A stretch of 64,000 nucleotides of DNA from Orientallactaga sibirica (GCA_036365145.1 JAEOAD010000005.1:2480001-2544000), one strand, 5' to 3'. Counted from the first letter of the stretch, positions 13,147 to 27,573 are shown. Program-made: numbers and translations. Notes: generated from the letters alone by a model not told the origin.

Positions 13147-13515
13147 TTCAGTTACGTGTTTTTAAATTACTTGAGAACTGTTATTTATATAGTAGGTATC
13201 GTCCTTTACTAATTCACAGAGCTGTGAGGTAATCCTATGTGTACTTTTTCTCATCAAAAAGGGCACTGCTGAGTCAAGGAGTCCCTTAGCAATATTCGTG
13301 TAGCACGTGCCAAGATGTAGAGAGTAGTCTACAGTAGCTTCCTCATCATTTCGTCCACACAAAAGTGCAGGAACAGAATCAAATTTAGAGCCAAGAGTGA
13401 TGGAGGCAGATGATGAGATTGGTGGAAGCCTGCAGTGCTGGATCTTGTTGCAAGGAGTGAGGTAGGAGAAGACATGCAGAAGGTTCTGATGGACTGGGGA
13501 GGCATGTATGTGTTT

Positions 13516-13518
<3 letters not shown>

Positions 13519-13561
<43 letters not shown>
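13519..13561. repeat. (TG)n microsatellite
   Basis: About 21 uninterrupted TG dinucleotides. Confidence 0.96.
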
Positions 13562-13564
<3 letters not shown>

Positions 13565-16500
13565 ACATGCACACCAAAGCAAGTTGAAGGATGATTCAGC
13601 TTAAATTCATTCTTGTCAAAGGACGAAGCCTAAGGGAGTTTTACACCCACAACTTCTATGACTCATATTTCATTTCCACTATTATTACCCATGTCCGTCT
13701 TTAAATCCTTTTCTAAGTACTGCTTTCCTCATGCACTTTCTGATCTTTGTATTGGATATTAGACCTGTGGGGAGGCATACTTCTTCCTACTCATTGGACA
13801 GGTGTTAAACGTTGTTGAAACTTGAAATCTGGTAATGTCGGTGCTGTTGTCAAAGATAACTTCTGTGAGTTATATTGTAAGTATTTATTCTGCTGTTCAT
13901 TTTCCTATAAATAAGCAAGCATATGGGGAGGGAAGTACCAAGTTAGCAGCTGTGGGACTGTCTCTTGCTGCTGAGGCTGCCTACAAGCAAATGGACTGTC
14001 AGTCTTACGTTCATCCAGAACATTCTTGTGCCTGGACATCCATTCTGAACATTCCATGGATGCCTTGATCCAGGCACAGGAAAGTGTGGCCGGCTGCCCT
14101 GGCTTCTGAGGGTAGAGCTCTAGGCAGGACCTGTTCAACAACTTGGACCCGAGTGTCACTGCAGCAGTGATGAGCCATTTCACCTTGGCCAGAGGGGAGC
14201 GCTTCCCTCCACCAGAGACTCCTGTGACTAGCACCAAGACCAGGGTTTGTCTAAAACACAAATCAAAATGACCATAATTGACCCCAAATGAATAGCTGTG
14301 ATGGGTCAAACAAATGGCTAGAATTTGTCTCCACATCCCGTCTCAGGCTGTGTAGGAGGAGGCTGTTCAGGCTCCTTTGGTGAGCCAGCTCGGTGACCCT
14401 CCTGTGTTATTTCCCGTGGCGTTCGCCCATCAGGTCCAGTGAAGACTTCTTTCAACTGGCTGTGCGTGGTCTTTTCTTCCTAGTCTGCAGAACCTATGAG
14501 AAGGTAGGTGTGGCTCCACCTCAGTTCGGCCCTGACATCAATGTGTACTCACTAGCACTGGGCATTATTCCTCCATACAGCTTGACAGCTGACAGTCCTG
14601 TGGTGCTGTGTGAACATGAGACACTGCCCAGCACTCCCTCTACTTCTGATACCGCCTCTCATCTCAAACAGTGTAGCGTGTGCTTCTGTGCCTCGGATGT
14701 GTGACGGTTCCAATGAGCCCAGAGGCCTCAGACGTAGTCCTAGCAGCTGATCCCCATTTCCAATACCCAGAACGAGGCTCCAGAACAGCCCTGCTTGTAG
14801 TCAGTGCCCAGTTCCTAAGCCCCGGTCCTGGCTTCCCAGTGTGAACCATTGACAACTGCCACTGGGCAGCTGAAGAAGCAACCGCCCTTGCAGGCCTCAG
14901 GCCTGATTCCTCTTGGTAGTTCCCTTGTGATGCTGCAGATCCCACCTGTGGATCTCAGCGCCTGCGAGAACCCCACCCAGAGGGAGGGGAGGCTGTCCTG
15001 AGTGATCCCAGCGGCACCAGCTCCCACATGCTTTTCTGAAAAGCAGGTAGCCCAAATCAAGCTGGTGACAGCCGCTGACAATGGGAGGATCAACTGAACA
15101 GTTTGAGAGTGGTCAAGGCAGAAAGAAGAAGCAAAAGTAAAACGATGAAGTGGGAGTTAGAATGGACAGCTGGTGAAAGCTGCATGGGCAGAGGAGAGAA
15201 CCTGCATGCTGCACACAGCAGACAAATTCCAGAGGGTTCTCTAGTCTACACAGGGTCCCGGGTCTCAGACTGAGAACCGTAATACCAGCCACTTCCACGG
15301 GCCAACAGTCTCCATGTTTGAGGCTGGTGCAGACATGACAAAGTGAGAGCTGGCGCTCGTTGCTGCTTCCACCTGCCTCCTGCCATTGCTCTCTGCCTTC
15401 ACACGGGGCCGGGGTGGGGGCATAGACAGAAGCTGGTAGACACCAGCATTTGCAGAGATTCTCATGTACCCATGATTTATATGAAGAAAGATCCAAATAC
15501 CCTCACCCAGCTCGTAGGTGACATTTCCTTTTCTAAGCTCCCCTGGGGTTCTCTCTGTGTTCCTCTCATGGAGCCCTTATCCATCCTGCCCCATCCTAAA
15601 CTGACCACGCCTTGAGGGCAGAGCCTGCACCTCCATCTTTTCTTTATTTAGCACCGCACTTTGGCTAAGGCTGTGTCAGGAACACCAACTGTGAGTCATA
15701 CTTTCCAGACTCTGCTGGCTTCCTGGGACAGGGTTTCTGTGCTAAGAAGTCATTTCCCAGAGATCCTTCTCCTGGGCATGCCCTTGGGAGGGCAGACAGT
15801 CACTGCTCCTGTGTTGGCAAGTACAACATCAGGGAGAAGGTGGCCGGGCGCCTGGAAGAGCTGGGAGAGCGCAGTAGTGCGCAGAGCTTCTGTGTCAGGC
15901 TGGGTTCCTCCTCTGAGACACAAGCAACTATGACAGGAGTTTGTTCTGGATACTTTTCTGGGGAGTACCTACTGGAAACTTCTGCTGGGAAGGAAACCAG
16001 GTGCCAGGCAAGAGATGTCAACTTTGTATAATTTGTCCCTCATCGTCTGGATCCAGTGGGCATTTCTATGCTACGTTGTTAATGCTAGTTAATGTAATTT
16101 TTGTGATAATTGTAGAGCAAATAGAGTGCACTCTCAAATATAATTATGGAAAAGTGTTTCCAGTTAACGTATAGCTCCTGAGTTGCAAAGCGGAGCCACA
16201 GATCAGTGATGCAGTTGTCAGGCCTAACAAGCACAGATGCCTTGCTCGTTTCCATCTTGGCACATGCACAAGAAGCCTCAGCACTGACGTCTTCATGTGA
16301 CCCCCCTAGGTCCCAGCACATGCCCTGAGAGGCAGGTTCATCTACGTCTGCAGCACTCGGGATCACCGAGACAGCCAATCCCGAGCCAGCATTTTGCCAG
16401 TGTGACCACAGCGGCATGTGAGATGGAGAGGACGACAAAACGTGTCCTCATGGACATGCAGGGGATTTTTATTCAATTCCATGGTTTTGTGGGCAAGCTG

Positions 16501-17727
16501 AGGACCATGATCATTGTAAGCCTTATCCTTAATTATAGTAGCATTGATAACAACTTTTTAATCAAATTATTTTATCAGTATACATAGAATTAGGTTTCAT
16601 CATATCATATTTCAAATAAATTTTGTTTTTGTTAATATGCCATGCCCTAAAGCAGTTAATAAAGAAGATATATAAGATTGACTTATTTACATATAAATAT
16701 CAACAGTCTAATCTTATAAATTTCAACTCTTTGGAAAATAAATTATAACAGAATGCTTGGCTCACTGGGGCAGAATTTTGGCCATTAATGAGAGGTATTC
16801 TGTAGGGGGGGTGTGACTAAGCTGGAAGGAACCCGGCTTCTGAAGACGCTGGGATAGAGTTGTGCTACCTTGTAGAGCACGCCTCCAACCTGGGAGAAAA
16901 AGGCCCCATCTCCTTAAACACATCGCAGTGAAGCCTCCCTCCTTCATTTGTGGGAGAGAGCAAGTCTCACCCTCTCTGACACACCATTACAGAAAGTCCT
17001 CATTTCTTCAAGCAGAGCTTCACTTACGTAATAACTTCTCTCCATGCAAGCTCAGAAAAGCAGCCAAATTGACTTTTCTTCAGAGAACTAGCCAGATTTC
17101 TTGATTTATTGTCTGTTTTGTCTAAAACAACATGAGCTCCATGAAGGCAGGTCTCCAGGTTTTAAGATTAAAAACACCAACAGAAGTTTTATGAATTGAT
17201 CATGAAAGTTCCATTTATGTTCTCAATACAGTCCATGCTAAATGACTCAACTGAAATGCCAAGACTCCTCTTTCTCGGCTCCCTTTTGTTCCCAGTCTCC
17301 ATTTGGCTCCCGGAGAGGAAAACACCATGATTTCGGCTGTTAAGAAGGAGTCCACAGCCTAGGGCAGACTTGTTTGTGGCCAGAGGTACCTGGGATTCCC
17401 TTCGTGTACCCTTATGATGACCGACCTTCATTGTCAACTGGCCAAGAATTGAAATCACTGAGGAGACAAGTCTCTAGGGATGTGTGTGAAGAAGTTTCTA
17501 GGTTATGTTACAAGGTGGGAAGACCTACCCTGAATGTGGACAGTACGGTTTGATGGATTGACTTGTTCTGGACAGCATAGAAGGTAGAAAAAAGGCCGAT
17601 TGCCAGTATTCACCACCCCATTGCTTACTGTAGATACACTTTGACCAGCTGCTGGCCTCTCCACTGGAAATGGTATCACATCAAAGGGGAGGCCAAAACA
17701 AGCTGCTCATTACATTGCTTAGAGAAG

Positions 17728-20700
17728 AATATGCAGTCCCATAGTACAAACTCATGGACCTTATAGCTGGATATACAGTCCTACAATACACACTCGTGCA
17801 TCTTATAGCTGGATATGCAGTCCTATAGTACACACTCATGCACCTTATGGTTGGATATGCAGTCCTATAGTACACACCCGTGCATCTTATAGCTGGATAT
17901 GCAGGCCTATAGTACACACTCATGCACCTTATAGTTGGATATGCAGTCCTATAGTACACACTCATGCACCTTATAGTTGGATATGCAGTCCTATAGTACA
18001 CACTCATGCACCTTATAGCTGGATATGCAGTCCTATAGTACACACTCGTGCACCTTATAGCTGGATATGCAGTCCTACAGTACACACCCATGCACCTTAT
18101 AGCTGGATATGCAGTCCTATAGTACACACTCATGCATCTTATAGCTGGATATGCAGTCCTATGGTACACACTCGTGGACCTTATAGCTGGATATGCAGTC
18201 CTATAGTACACACTCGTGCACCTTATAGCTGGATATGCAGTCCTATAGTACACACTCGTGCACCTTATAGCTGGATATGCAGTCCTATAGTACACACCCC
18301 TGCACCTTATAGCTGGATATGCAGTCCTACACTCAGTATCTTATAGCTGGATATGCAGTCCTATAGTACACGCCGTGCACCTTATAGCTGGATATGCAGT
18401 CCTATAGTACACACTCATGCACCTTATAGCTGGATATGCAGTCCTACAGTACACACTCGTGCACCTTATAGCTGGATATGCAGTCCTACAGTACACACTC
18501 GTGCACCTTATAGCTGGATATGCAGTCCTATAGTACACACTCGTGCACCTTATAGCTGGATATGCAGTCCTATAGTACACACTCGTGCACCTTATAGCTG
18601 GATATGCAGTCCTATAGTACACACTCATGCACCTTATAGCTGGATATGCAGTCCTACAGTACACACTCGTGCACCTTATAGCTGGATATGCAGTCCTACA
18701 GTACACACTCGTGCACCTTATAGCTGGATATGCAGTCCTACAGTACACACCCATGCACCTTATAGCTGGATATGCAGTCCTACAGTACACACTAATGCAC
18801 TTTATAGCTGGATATGCAGTCCTATAGTACACACCCATGCACCTTATAGCTGGATATGCAGTCCTACAGTACACACCCGTGCACCTTATAGCTGGATATG
18901 CAGTCCTATAGTACACACCCATGCACCTTATAGCTGGATATGCAGTCCTACAGTACACCTTATAGCTGGATGCACCTTATAGCTGGATATGCAGTCCTAT
19001 AGTACACACCCATGCACCTTATAGCTGGATATGCAGTCCTACAGTACACACCCATGCACCTTATAGCTGGATATGCAGTCCAGTACACAGTACACCTTAT
19101 AGCTGGATATGCAGTCCTATAGTGCACCTTATAGCTGGATATGCAGTCCTATAGTACACACTCATACACCTTATAGCTGGATATGCAGTCCTATACCACA
19201 CACCCGTGCACCTTATAGCTGGATATGCAGTCCTATAGTACACACCCGTGCACCTTATAGCTGGATATGCAGTCCTATAGTACACACCCATGCACCTTAT
19301 AGCTGGATATGCAGTCCTATAGTACACACCCATGCACCTTATAGCTGGATATGCAGTCCTATAGTACACACTCATGCACCTTATAGCTGGATATGCAGTC
19401 CTATAGTACACACTCGTGCACCTTATAGCTGGATATGCAGTCCTATAGTACACAACCATGCACCTTATACCTTGATATGCAGTCCTATAGTACACACCCG
19501 TGCACCTTATAGCTGGATATGCAGTCCTATAGTACACACCCATGCACCTTATAGCTGGATATGCAGTCCTATAGTACACACCCATGCACCTTATGCACCT
19601 TATAGCTGGATATGCAGTCCTATAGTACACACTCGTGCACCTTATAGCTGGATATGCAGTCCTATAGTACACACCCATGCACCTTATAGCTGGATATGCA
19701 GTCCTATAGTACACACCCATGCACCTTATAGCTGGATATGCAGTCCTACAGTACACACTCATGCACCTTATAGCTGGATATGCAGTCCTACAGTACACAC
19801 TCATGCACCTTATAGCTGGATATGCAGTCCTACAGTACACACTCATGCACCTTATAGCTGGATATGCAGTCCTACAGTACACACCCATGCACCTTATAGC
19901 TGGATATGCAGTCCTACAGTACACACCCGTGCACCTTATAGCTGGATATTCAGTCCTACAGTACACACTCGTGCACCTTATATCTGGATATGCACTCCTA
20001 CAGTACACACTCGTGCACCTTATAGCAGGATATGCAGTCCTATAGTACACACTCGTGCACCTTATAGCTGGATATGCAGTCCTATAGTACACACCCGTGC
20101 ACCTTATAGCTGGATATGCAGTCCTATAGTACACACTCATGCACCTTATAGCTGGATATGCAGTCCTATAGTACACACCCGTGCACCTTATAGCTGGATA
20201 TGCAGTCCTATAGTACACACCCATGCACCTTATAGCTGGATATGCAGTCCTACAGTACACACCAATGCACCTTATAGCTGGATATGCAGTCCTACAGTAC
20301 ACACTCGTGCACCTTATAGCTGGATATTCAGTCCTACAGTACACACTCGTGCACCTTATAGCTGGATATGCAGTCCTATAGTACACACTCATGCACCTTA
20401 TAGCTGGATATGCAGTCCTACAGTACACACTCGTGCACCTTATAGCTGGATATGCAGTCCTACAGTACACACTCATGCACCTTATAGCTGGATATGCAGT
20501 CCTACAGTACACACTCGTGCACCTTATAGCTGGATATTCAGTCCTACAGTACACACTCGTGCACCTTATAGCTGGATATGCAGTCCTATAGTACACACTC
20601 ATGCACCATAGCCTTATAGCTGGATATGCAGTCCTACAGTACACACTCATGCACCTTATAGCTGGATATGCAGTCCAGTACACTCATGCACTTTATAGCT

Positions 20701-23700
20701 GGATATGCAGTACACACTCATGCACCTTATAGCTGGATATGCAGTCCTATAGTACACACTCATGCACCTTATAGCTGGATATGCAGTCCTACACACACAC
20801 TCATGCACCTTACACACTCATGCACCAGCTGGATATGCAGTCCTTAGTACAGCTGCACCTTATAGCTGGATATGCAGTCCTACAGTACACACTCATGCAT
20901 CTTATAGCTGGATATGCAGTCCTATAGTACACACTCGTGCACCTTATAGCTGGATATGCAGTCCTATAGTACACACTCATGCACCTTATAGCTGGATATG
21001 CAGTCCTATAATACACACTCATGCACCTTATAGCTGGATATGCAGTCCTATAGTACACACTCATGCACGTTATAGCTGGATATGCAGTCCTATAGTACAC
21101 ACCATGCACCTTATAGCTGGATATGCAGTCCTATAGTACACAGCTGGATATGCCATGCACCTTATAGCTGGATATGCAGTCCTATAGTACCATGCACCTT
21201 ATAGCTGGATATGCAGTCCTATAGTACACACGTGCACCTTATAGCTGGATATGCAGTCCTATAGTACACACCCATGCACCTTATAGCTGGATATGCAGTC
21301 CTATAGTACACACCCATGCACCTTATAGCTGGATATGCAGTCCTATAGTACACACCCATGCACCTTATAGCTTATAGCTGGATATGCAGTCCTACAGTAC
21401 ACACCCATGCACCTTATAGCTGGATATGCAGTCCTACAGTACACACTCATGCACCTTATAGCTGGATATGCAGTCCTACAGTACACACTCATGCACCTTA
21501 TAGCTGGATATGCAGTCCTACAGTACACACTCATGCACCTTATAGCTGGATATACAGTAGTCCATGCACCTTATAGCTGGATATGCAGTCCTACAGTACA
21601 CTCATGCACCTTATAGCTGGATATGCAGTCCTACAGTACACACCCATGCACCTTATAGCTGGATATGCAGTCCTATAGTACACACTCATGCACCTTATAG
21701 CTGGATATGCAGTCCTACAGTACACACCCATGCACCTTATAGCTGGATATGCAGTCCTACAGTACACACTCATGCACCTTATAGCTGGATATGCAGTCCT
21801 ATAGTACACACTCATGCACCTTATAGCTGGATATGCAGTCCTATAGTACACACCCATGCACCTTATAGCTGGATATGCAGTCCTACAGTACACACACACT
21901 CATGCACCTTATAGCTGGATATGCACACTCATGCACCTTATAGCTGGATATGCAGTCCTATAGTACACACCCATGCACCTTATAGCTGGATATGCAGTCC
22001 TACAGTACACACTCATGCACCTTATAGCTGGATATGCAGTCCTATAGTACACACTCATGCACCTTATAGCTGGATATGCAGTCCTACAGTACACACTCAT
22101 GCACCTTATAGCTGGCAGTCCTATGCAGTACACACCATGCACCTTATAGCTGGATATGCAGTCCTATAGTACACACTCATGCACCTTATAGCTGGATATG
22201 CAGTCCTACAGTACACACTCATGCACCTTATAGCTGGATATGCAGTCCTATAGTACACACTCATGCACCTTATAGCTGGATATGCAGTCCTATAGCAGTC
22301 ATGCACCTTATAGCTGGATATGCAGTCCTATAGTACACACTCATGCACCTTATAGCTGGATATGCAGTCCTATAGTACACACTCATGCACCTTATAGCTG
22401 GATATGCAGTCCTATAGTACACACTCATGCACCTTATAGCTGGATATGCAGTCCTATAGTACACACCCGTGCACCTTATAGCTGGATATGCAGTCCTATA
22501 GTACACACTCATGCACCTTATAGCTGGATATGCAGTCCTATAGTACACACTCATGCACCTTATAGCTGGATATGCAGTCCTACAGTACACACTCATGCAC
22601 CTTTATACACAGTCCTATAGTACACTGTGCACCTTAGCTGGATATGCAGTCCTACAGTGCACCTTATAGCTGGATATGCAGTCCTACAGTACACACTCAT
22701 GCACCTTATAGCTGGATATGCAGTCCTATAGTACACACTCATGCACCTTATAGCTGGATATGCAGTAGTACACACAGTGCACCTTATAGCTGGATATGCA
22801 GTCCTATAGTACATGCACCTTTATAGCTGGATATGCAGTCCTACAGTACACACTCATGCACCTTATAGCTGGATATGCAGTCCTACAGTACACACTCATG
22901 CACCTTATAGCTGGATATGCAGTCCTACAGTACACACTTGTGCACTTTATAGCTGGATATGCAGTCCTATAGTACACAGTCGTGCACCTTATAGGTGGAT
23001 ATGCAGTCCTACAGTACACACTCATGCACCTTATAGCTGGATATGCAGTCCTATAGTACACACTCATGCACCTTATAGCTGGATATGCAGTCCTACAGTA
23101 CACACTTGTGCACTTTATAGCTGGATATGCAGATAGTGCAGTCACTTTATAGCTGGATATGCAGTCCTATAGTACACACTCGTGCACCTTATAGCTGGAT
23201 ATGCAGTCCTACAGTACACACTCATGCACCTTATAGCTGGATATGCAGTCCTATAGTACACACTCGTGCACCTTATAGCTGGATATGCAGTCCTATAGTA
23301 CACAGTCGTGCACCTTATAGGTGGATATGCAGTCCTACAGTACACACTCATGCACCTTATAGCTGGATATGCAGTCCTATAGTACACACTCATGCACCTT
23401 ATAGCTGGATATGCAGTCCTATAGTACACACCCATGCACCTTATAGCTGGATATGCAGTCCTATAGTACACACCCATGCACCTTATAGCTGGATATGCAG
23501 TCCTATAGTACACACCCGTGCACCTTATAGCTGGATATGCAGTCCTATAGTACACACCCGTGCACCTTATAGCTGGATATGCAGTCCTATAGTACACACT
23601 CGTGCACCTTATAGCTGGATATGCAGTCTATAGTAGTACACTTTATAGCTGGATATGCAGTCCTATAGTACACACTAATGCACCTTATAGCTGGATATGC

Positions 23701-24614
23701 AGTCCTATAGTACACACTAATGCACCTTATAGCTGGATATGCAGTCCTATAGTACACACTCATGCACCTTATAGCTGGATATGCAGTCCTATAGTACACA
23801 CCCATACACCTTATAGCTGGATATGCAGTCCTATAGTACACACTCATGCACCTTATAGCTGGATATGCAGTCCTATAGTACACACTCATGCACCTTATAG
23901 CTGGATATGCAGTCCTATAGTACACACCCATGCACCTTATAGCTGGATATGCAGTCCTATAGTACACACTCATGCACCTTATAGCTGGATATGCAGTCCT
24001 ATAGTACACACTCATGCACTTTATAGCTGGATATGCAGTGCAGTACACACTCACAGTTTATAGCTGGATATGCAGTCCTATAGTACACACCATGCACCTT
24101 ATAGCTGGATATGCAGTCCTTTATAGTATGCACTATAGTACACACTCGTGCACCTTATAGCTAGCTGGATATGCAGCACCTTATAGCTGGATATGCAGTC
24201 CTATAGTACACACTCGTGCACCTTATAGCTGGATATGCAGTCCTATAGTACACACCCATGCACCTTATAGCTGGATATGCAGTCCTATAGTACACACCCA
24301 TGCACCTTATAGCTGGATATGCAGTCCTATAGTACACACTCATGCACCTTATAGCTGGATATGCAGTCCTACAGTACACACTCATGCACCTTATAGCTGG
24401 ATATGCAGTCCCCTTATAGCTGGATATGCAGTAGTACACACCCATGCACCTTATAGCTGGATATGCAGTCCTACAGTACACACTCGTGCACCTTATAGCT
24501 GGATATGCATACAGTACACACTCATGCACCTTATAGCTGGATATGCAGTCCTATAGCACACACCCATGCACCTTATAGCTGGATATGCAGTCCTATAGTA
24601 CACACCCATGCACC
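17728..24614. repeat. Large 42-bp minisatellite array
   Basis: About 160 tandem copies of a 42-bp unit fill 6.9 kb. Unit landmarks are CTTATAGCTGGATATGCAG, TCCTATAGTACACAC and TCATGCAC. Common variants are TATAG/TACAG, CACTC/CACCC and CATGCAC/CGTGCAC. Because 42 is a multiple of three and three frames lack stops, long open frames appear on both strands. Examples are APYSWICSPIVHTH on plus and a unit containing YRTAYPAIRCMSVY on minus, up to 528 codons. These are not genes: no non-repeat coding sequence is attached and units are interrupted by frame-breaking indels. The first third (to about 20.6 kb) is regular; the rest contains many truncated or scrambled units. It lies deep in the CTNND2 downstream intron. 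Confidence 0.97.
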
Positions 24615-25790
24615 CTAGCCTCACTTCTGTGCAGTTAATTCTCAATATGTTAATGAATGAATAAATGAACAAATGATGCCCACAACATATGGACATGCTT
24701 CTGCTACTAGTATCGAGATTGGTGTGGGTTTGAATTTGATGATGTTCACTTTCTAATATGATTAGAATCAGCATGGCTGGAAAGGAAAGTATGAGTCAGA
24801 ATAATGCTGAGTGTTGCTTTCATTTCTCCTGTGCATGTGGATATAAAGGCTGGGCACTGTAGAGAGGAAAATGGTGACAATGACAGGAGATAAGAATAGG
24901 TGATGTCTCTATAAGGAACTGGAGGATCTGGTCAGATGCCTCATAGTTGATAGCAAACTAAACATGAACACTTATATTGTGTCCTCATCAGCAATGCACT
25001 CTTAACAGCCATTAACAGCCATACGTTAGAGGGAAAGGATTCCTTCGCAGTCATGTTTGCTTCTTGCACTTGCACCACACTGAACACAACACAAGCCTCT
25101 CCCTGCCCTGCTCTCCCTCTTCCTGTGATAGGTGAAGGAGTGTACCCAAGTCACCCACTGTCTTACTTCATTAGGCCTAGCTCCTCCCTTCTTCCTCTGG
25201 CAAATCAGAATCTACAGGGAACTCTGTCCATGGCAGGTGCTCTACTATCTTATGGAGGAGGAGGAAGAAGAAGAGGAGGAGGAAGACGTGGGAAGGAGGA
25301 GGTTGTTGCTGTTTTTGGGCCCAGGAGGGATTTTTTTACAATGACACATAAAAGTCTACCTAATTCTAGGGACAGTGTGAGCAAACCTGCTTGGCTGGAC
25401 ACCCTAGAGCCATCAGACCTGAAGCAGAAATGAGCTAATCAGTACCCTCCCCATTCATTTAATCAGGCCTTGGTTGTGGAAGAGAGTGTATAATTGAAGA
25501 TTCTTAACCTGTAACCTGCGAGATGGCCCCTGTGACTATAATGGACGCTATGCTGACACACAGGGATACCTGTGCATCTTTGTATACCCGCGTCTGCATT
25601 CCCTAGACGGGTAGACTGAGTAGCTCTAACAGACTCATGAGTCTGAAAGCTAAAATACTTCCTTTCTGTCCCAACTTCTTTTCAAAAATCTGAAAGAACA
25701 TGTTAGAAATGTTTATTGCTTTAACAGCAATGGTTTCAGATTTAGGAGCAAGGGAAAAGTACAATGTGAGGAGGAATCTTTAATGGGGTG
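24615..25790. other. Intron, no supported feature
   Basis: Unique-looking sequence after the 42-bp array, with a short GGA/GAA run at 25252-25300. Confidence 0.6.
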
Positions 25791-25794
25791 CTGG

Positions 25795-26215
25795 GGGTTC
25801 AGGAAAATCCTTGAACCCTAAACCCTGGGTCTACTTCTACTTTTAATCAAAGAATTGAATAAAAAGGCTGAGAAAGATAATTGTTAAATTATTATATTTA
25901 TTGAGGGAAGTACAGAGCCAAGGAAAGGCACCCATATGGCTACAGATCCCACATGGAAAGCCTAGGAAAACCGTGGAAAGAAATGAGAGAAAAGAAAGTT
26001 CAAAGAGTTCCTGTCATGTGGGGAGCTGGAGGGGATAAAGAGCCCATGTGGAGCACAGGGCTAATGATGGGCCTGGGCTGCCTAGGGGAATCTCACAAGC
26101 AGCTGGAAGTTCCCAAGTGTTCGCAGCTCAGAGAATATGCCTTCCTCTCGCAAATGTATTTATAACCTGCTGCTGAAGGATCCAGCCCCAGGAAGGCAAG
26201 AGCACCCCAGCCGCT
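25795..26215 (-). mobile_element. LTR-like element, copy A
   Basis: In reverse complement it contains GGTTATAAATAC (26157-26168), CTTTATCCCCTCCAGCTC, TTTGAACTTTCTTTTCTC, CACGGTTTTCCTAGG and CCCTCAATAAATATAA near 25900. These match copies B and C in the same order. A TATA box followed about 260 nt later by AATAAA fits an LTR. Exact ends and target duplications were not resolved. Confidence 0.5.
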
Positions 26216-26776
26216 GAGACTACAGACCAGAAAGAAAGTTGGCGAGGATGGTTTCTACATTTAGTTAGCTCAAGACTTTGAACTCGAACATACAATGGCA
26301 AGACATATTGATTTTTTTCTTTAATTCCTTTGAACTTTAATGTCTTTGGACTTCAACATGAAAGGAGATTTAAACTTTGATTTTTAATTTTTCCCTGGAA
26401 TGTGATATCTGGTTGGTTTATATTAACATTCAGAAAGTCTCTACATTGCCGGCATTTCGGTATTGGAATGTCTGTCTTCACCTTTGTGATGTTGCCTCAT
26501 CTTACTGCATAATCTTTCATGTGCTATGTTACACAACATGGCAACATTTTGGGTAAGAAATTAACTTGGGATTTGATTTTAAAGCCATGGAACAAAGTGA
26601 CCTAGATTTTGATTGAAATTATTTGCTCTTCAGATCCATTTCTGTGACTTTTGGAGTAAGATACGAACTGCCTGCACCAAGTTCAATGTACTGCTCCCAA
26701 AGTCCCAGAAATAGAAGAAAAGACTATCTGGACAAATTCCTTAGCTTCTGCTTCTGCCTGAGTAAAAAGAAAACAG

Positions 26777-26870
26777 ATTTGGGGCTGGGATGTGGCTCCA
26801 CAGAGAGTGCTGGTCTAATATGCATAAGACTCTGGGTTTGATCCACAGCAACACCACAAATAAAAGGTCT
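26777..26870 (+). mobile_element. ID-type SINE
   Basis: GGGGCTGGGATGTGGCTCC, GAGTGCTGGTCTAATATGC, TCTGGGTTTGATCCACAGC and an A-rich end fit a diverged ID element. Confidence 0.65.
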
Positions 26871-27137
26871 CAAGATGAAAACAGCCAGGAAGCTATTGGT
26901 AGGAAAATCCTTCTGTGTTCCAGTGACCCTTACTGCGCAACTTGCTTAATTAATTTCCTACACATACATACATCTCTGGAATTAGCAAACACACTTGGAT
27001 GTTGGGCCTAAAGTAATGCCCCCAATCAGGTTTCCATCAGGACAAGAGTTAACATTTATTAATATAAATATTACTAATAGTTTGCTTTAGCTATTAAACT
27101 GTTCAGAACTGACTTGGGGCACATGATGCTATTTTTT

Positions 27138-27404
27138 AAATTTTTTTATTATTTTATTCATTTTTTGGAGAGAGACACAGAGAGAGACAGACAGAGAGAG
27201 AGAGGGAGACCAATAGAGATGGGCACACCAGCAGTCTCTCAGCTGCTGTGAACGAAATCCCGATGTGTGCGCCCCCTTGTGGTCCAGTGCGGCATTGCGC
27301 CCTTGCGTTACCTTGCATCTGGCTAAATGTGGGACCTGGAGATTGGAACCAGGTTCTTAGGCTCAGCAGGCAGGCGCCTTAACTGCTAAACCATCTCTTC
27401 AGCC
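27138..27404 (-). mobile_element. tRNA-derived SINE
   Basis: GGAGAGAGACACAGAGAGAG, TGTGCGCCCCCTTGTGG, TGGGACCTGGAGATTGGAAC and AAACCATCTCTTCAGCC. Belongs to the longer subfamily also at 184, 42317 and 43643. TGATGCTATTTTTT flanks it at about 27125 and 27405. Confidence 0.9.
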
Positions 27405-27419
27405 TGATGCTATTTTTTT

Positions 27420-27573
27420 TTTTTTTTTTTGGTTTTCAAGGTAGGATCTCACTCTGGCCCAGGCTGACCTGGAATTAACTATGTAGTCTCAGGATGGCCT
27501 TGAACTCATGGCGATCTTCCTACCTCTGCCTCCCGAGTGTTGGGATTAAAGGTGTGCGCCACCACGCATGGCT
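27420..27573 (-). mobile_element. B1 SINE, tandem with the preceding SINE
   Basis: AGGTAGGATCTCACTCTGG to TGTGCGCCACCACGCATGG. Flanked by GATGCTATTTTTT (27406) and GATGGTATTTTTTT (27575). Confidence 0.93.

Larger units (their letters stand above)
9930..17725. other. Intron, mostly unique
   Basis: Apart from a diverged B1, a poly(T) and a TG repeat, no gene or RNA is recognised. CCTTGAGGGCAGAGCCTGC near 15611 and GAGCTCCATGAAGGCAGG near 17134 are reminiscent of old MIR/L2 tails. GC content is higher near 14.4-16.4 kb, but frames there are short and unrecognised. Confidence 0.5.

Noticed and set aside
19097..20683. 528-codon minus and 500-codon plus open frames
   Set aside because: Same artefact from the 42-bp minisatellite; neighbouring units are frameshifted.
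17728..24614. CRISPR-like array
   Set aside because: Units are contiguous, with no unique spacers, and the context is mammalian intron.
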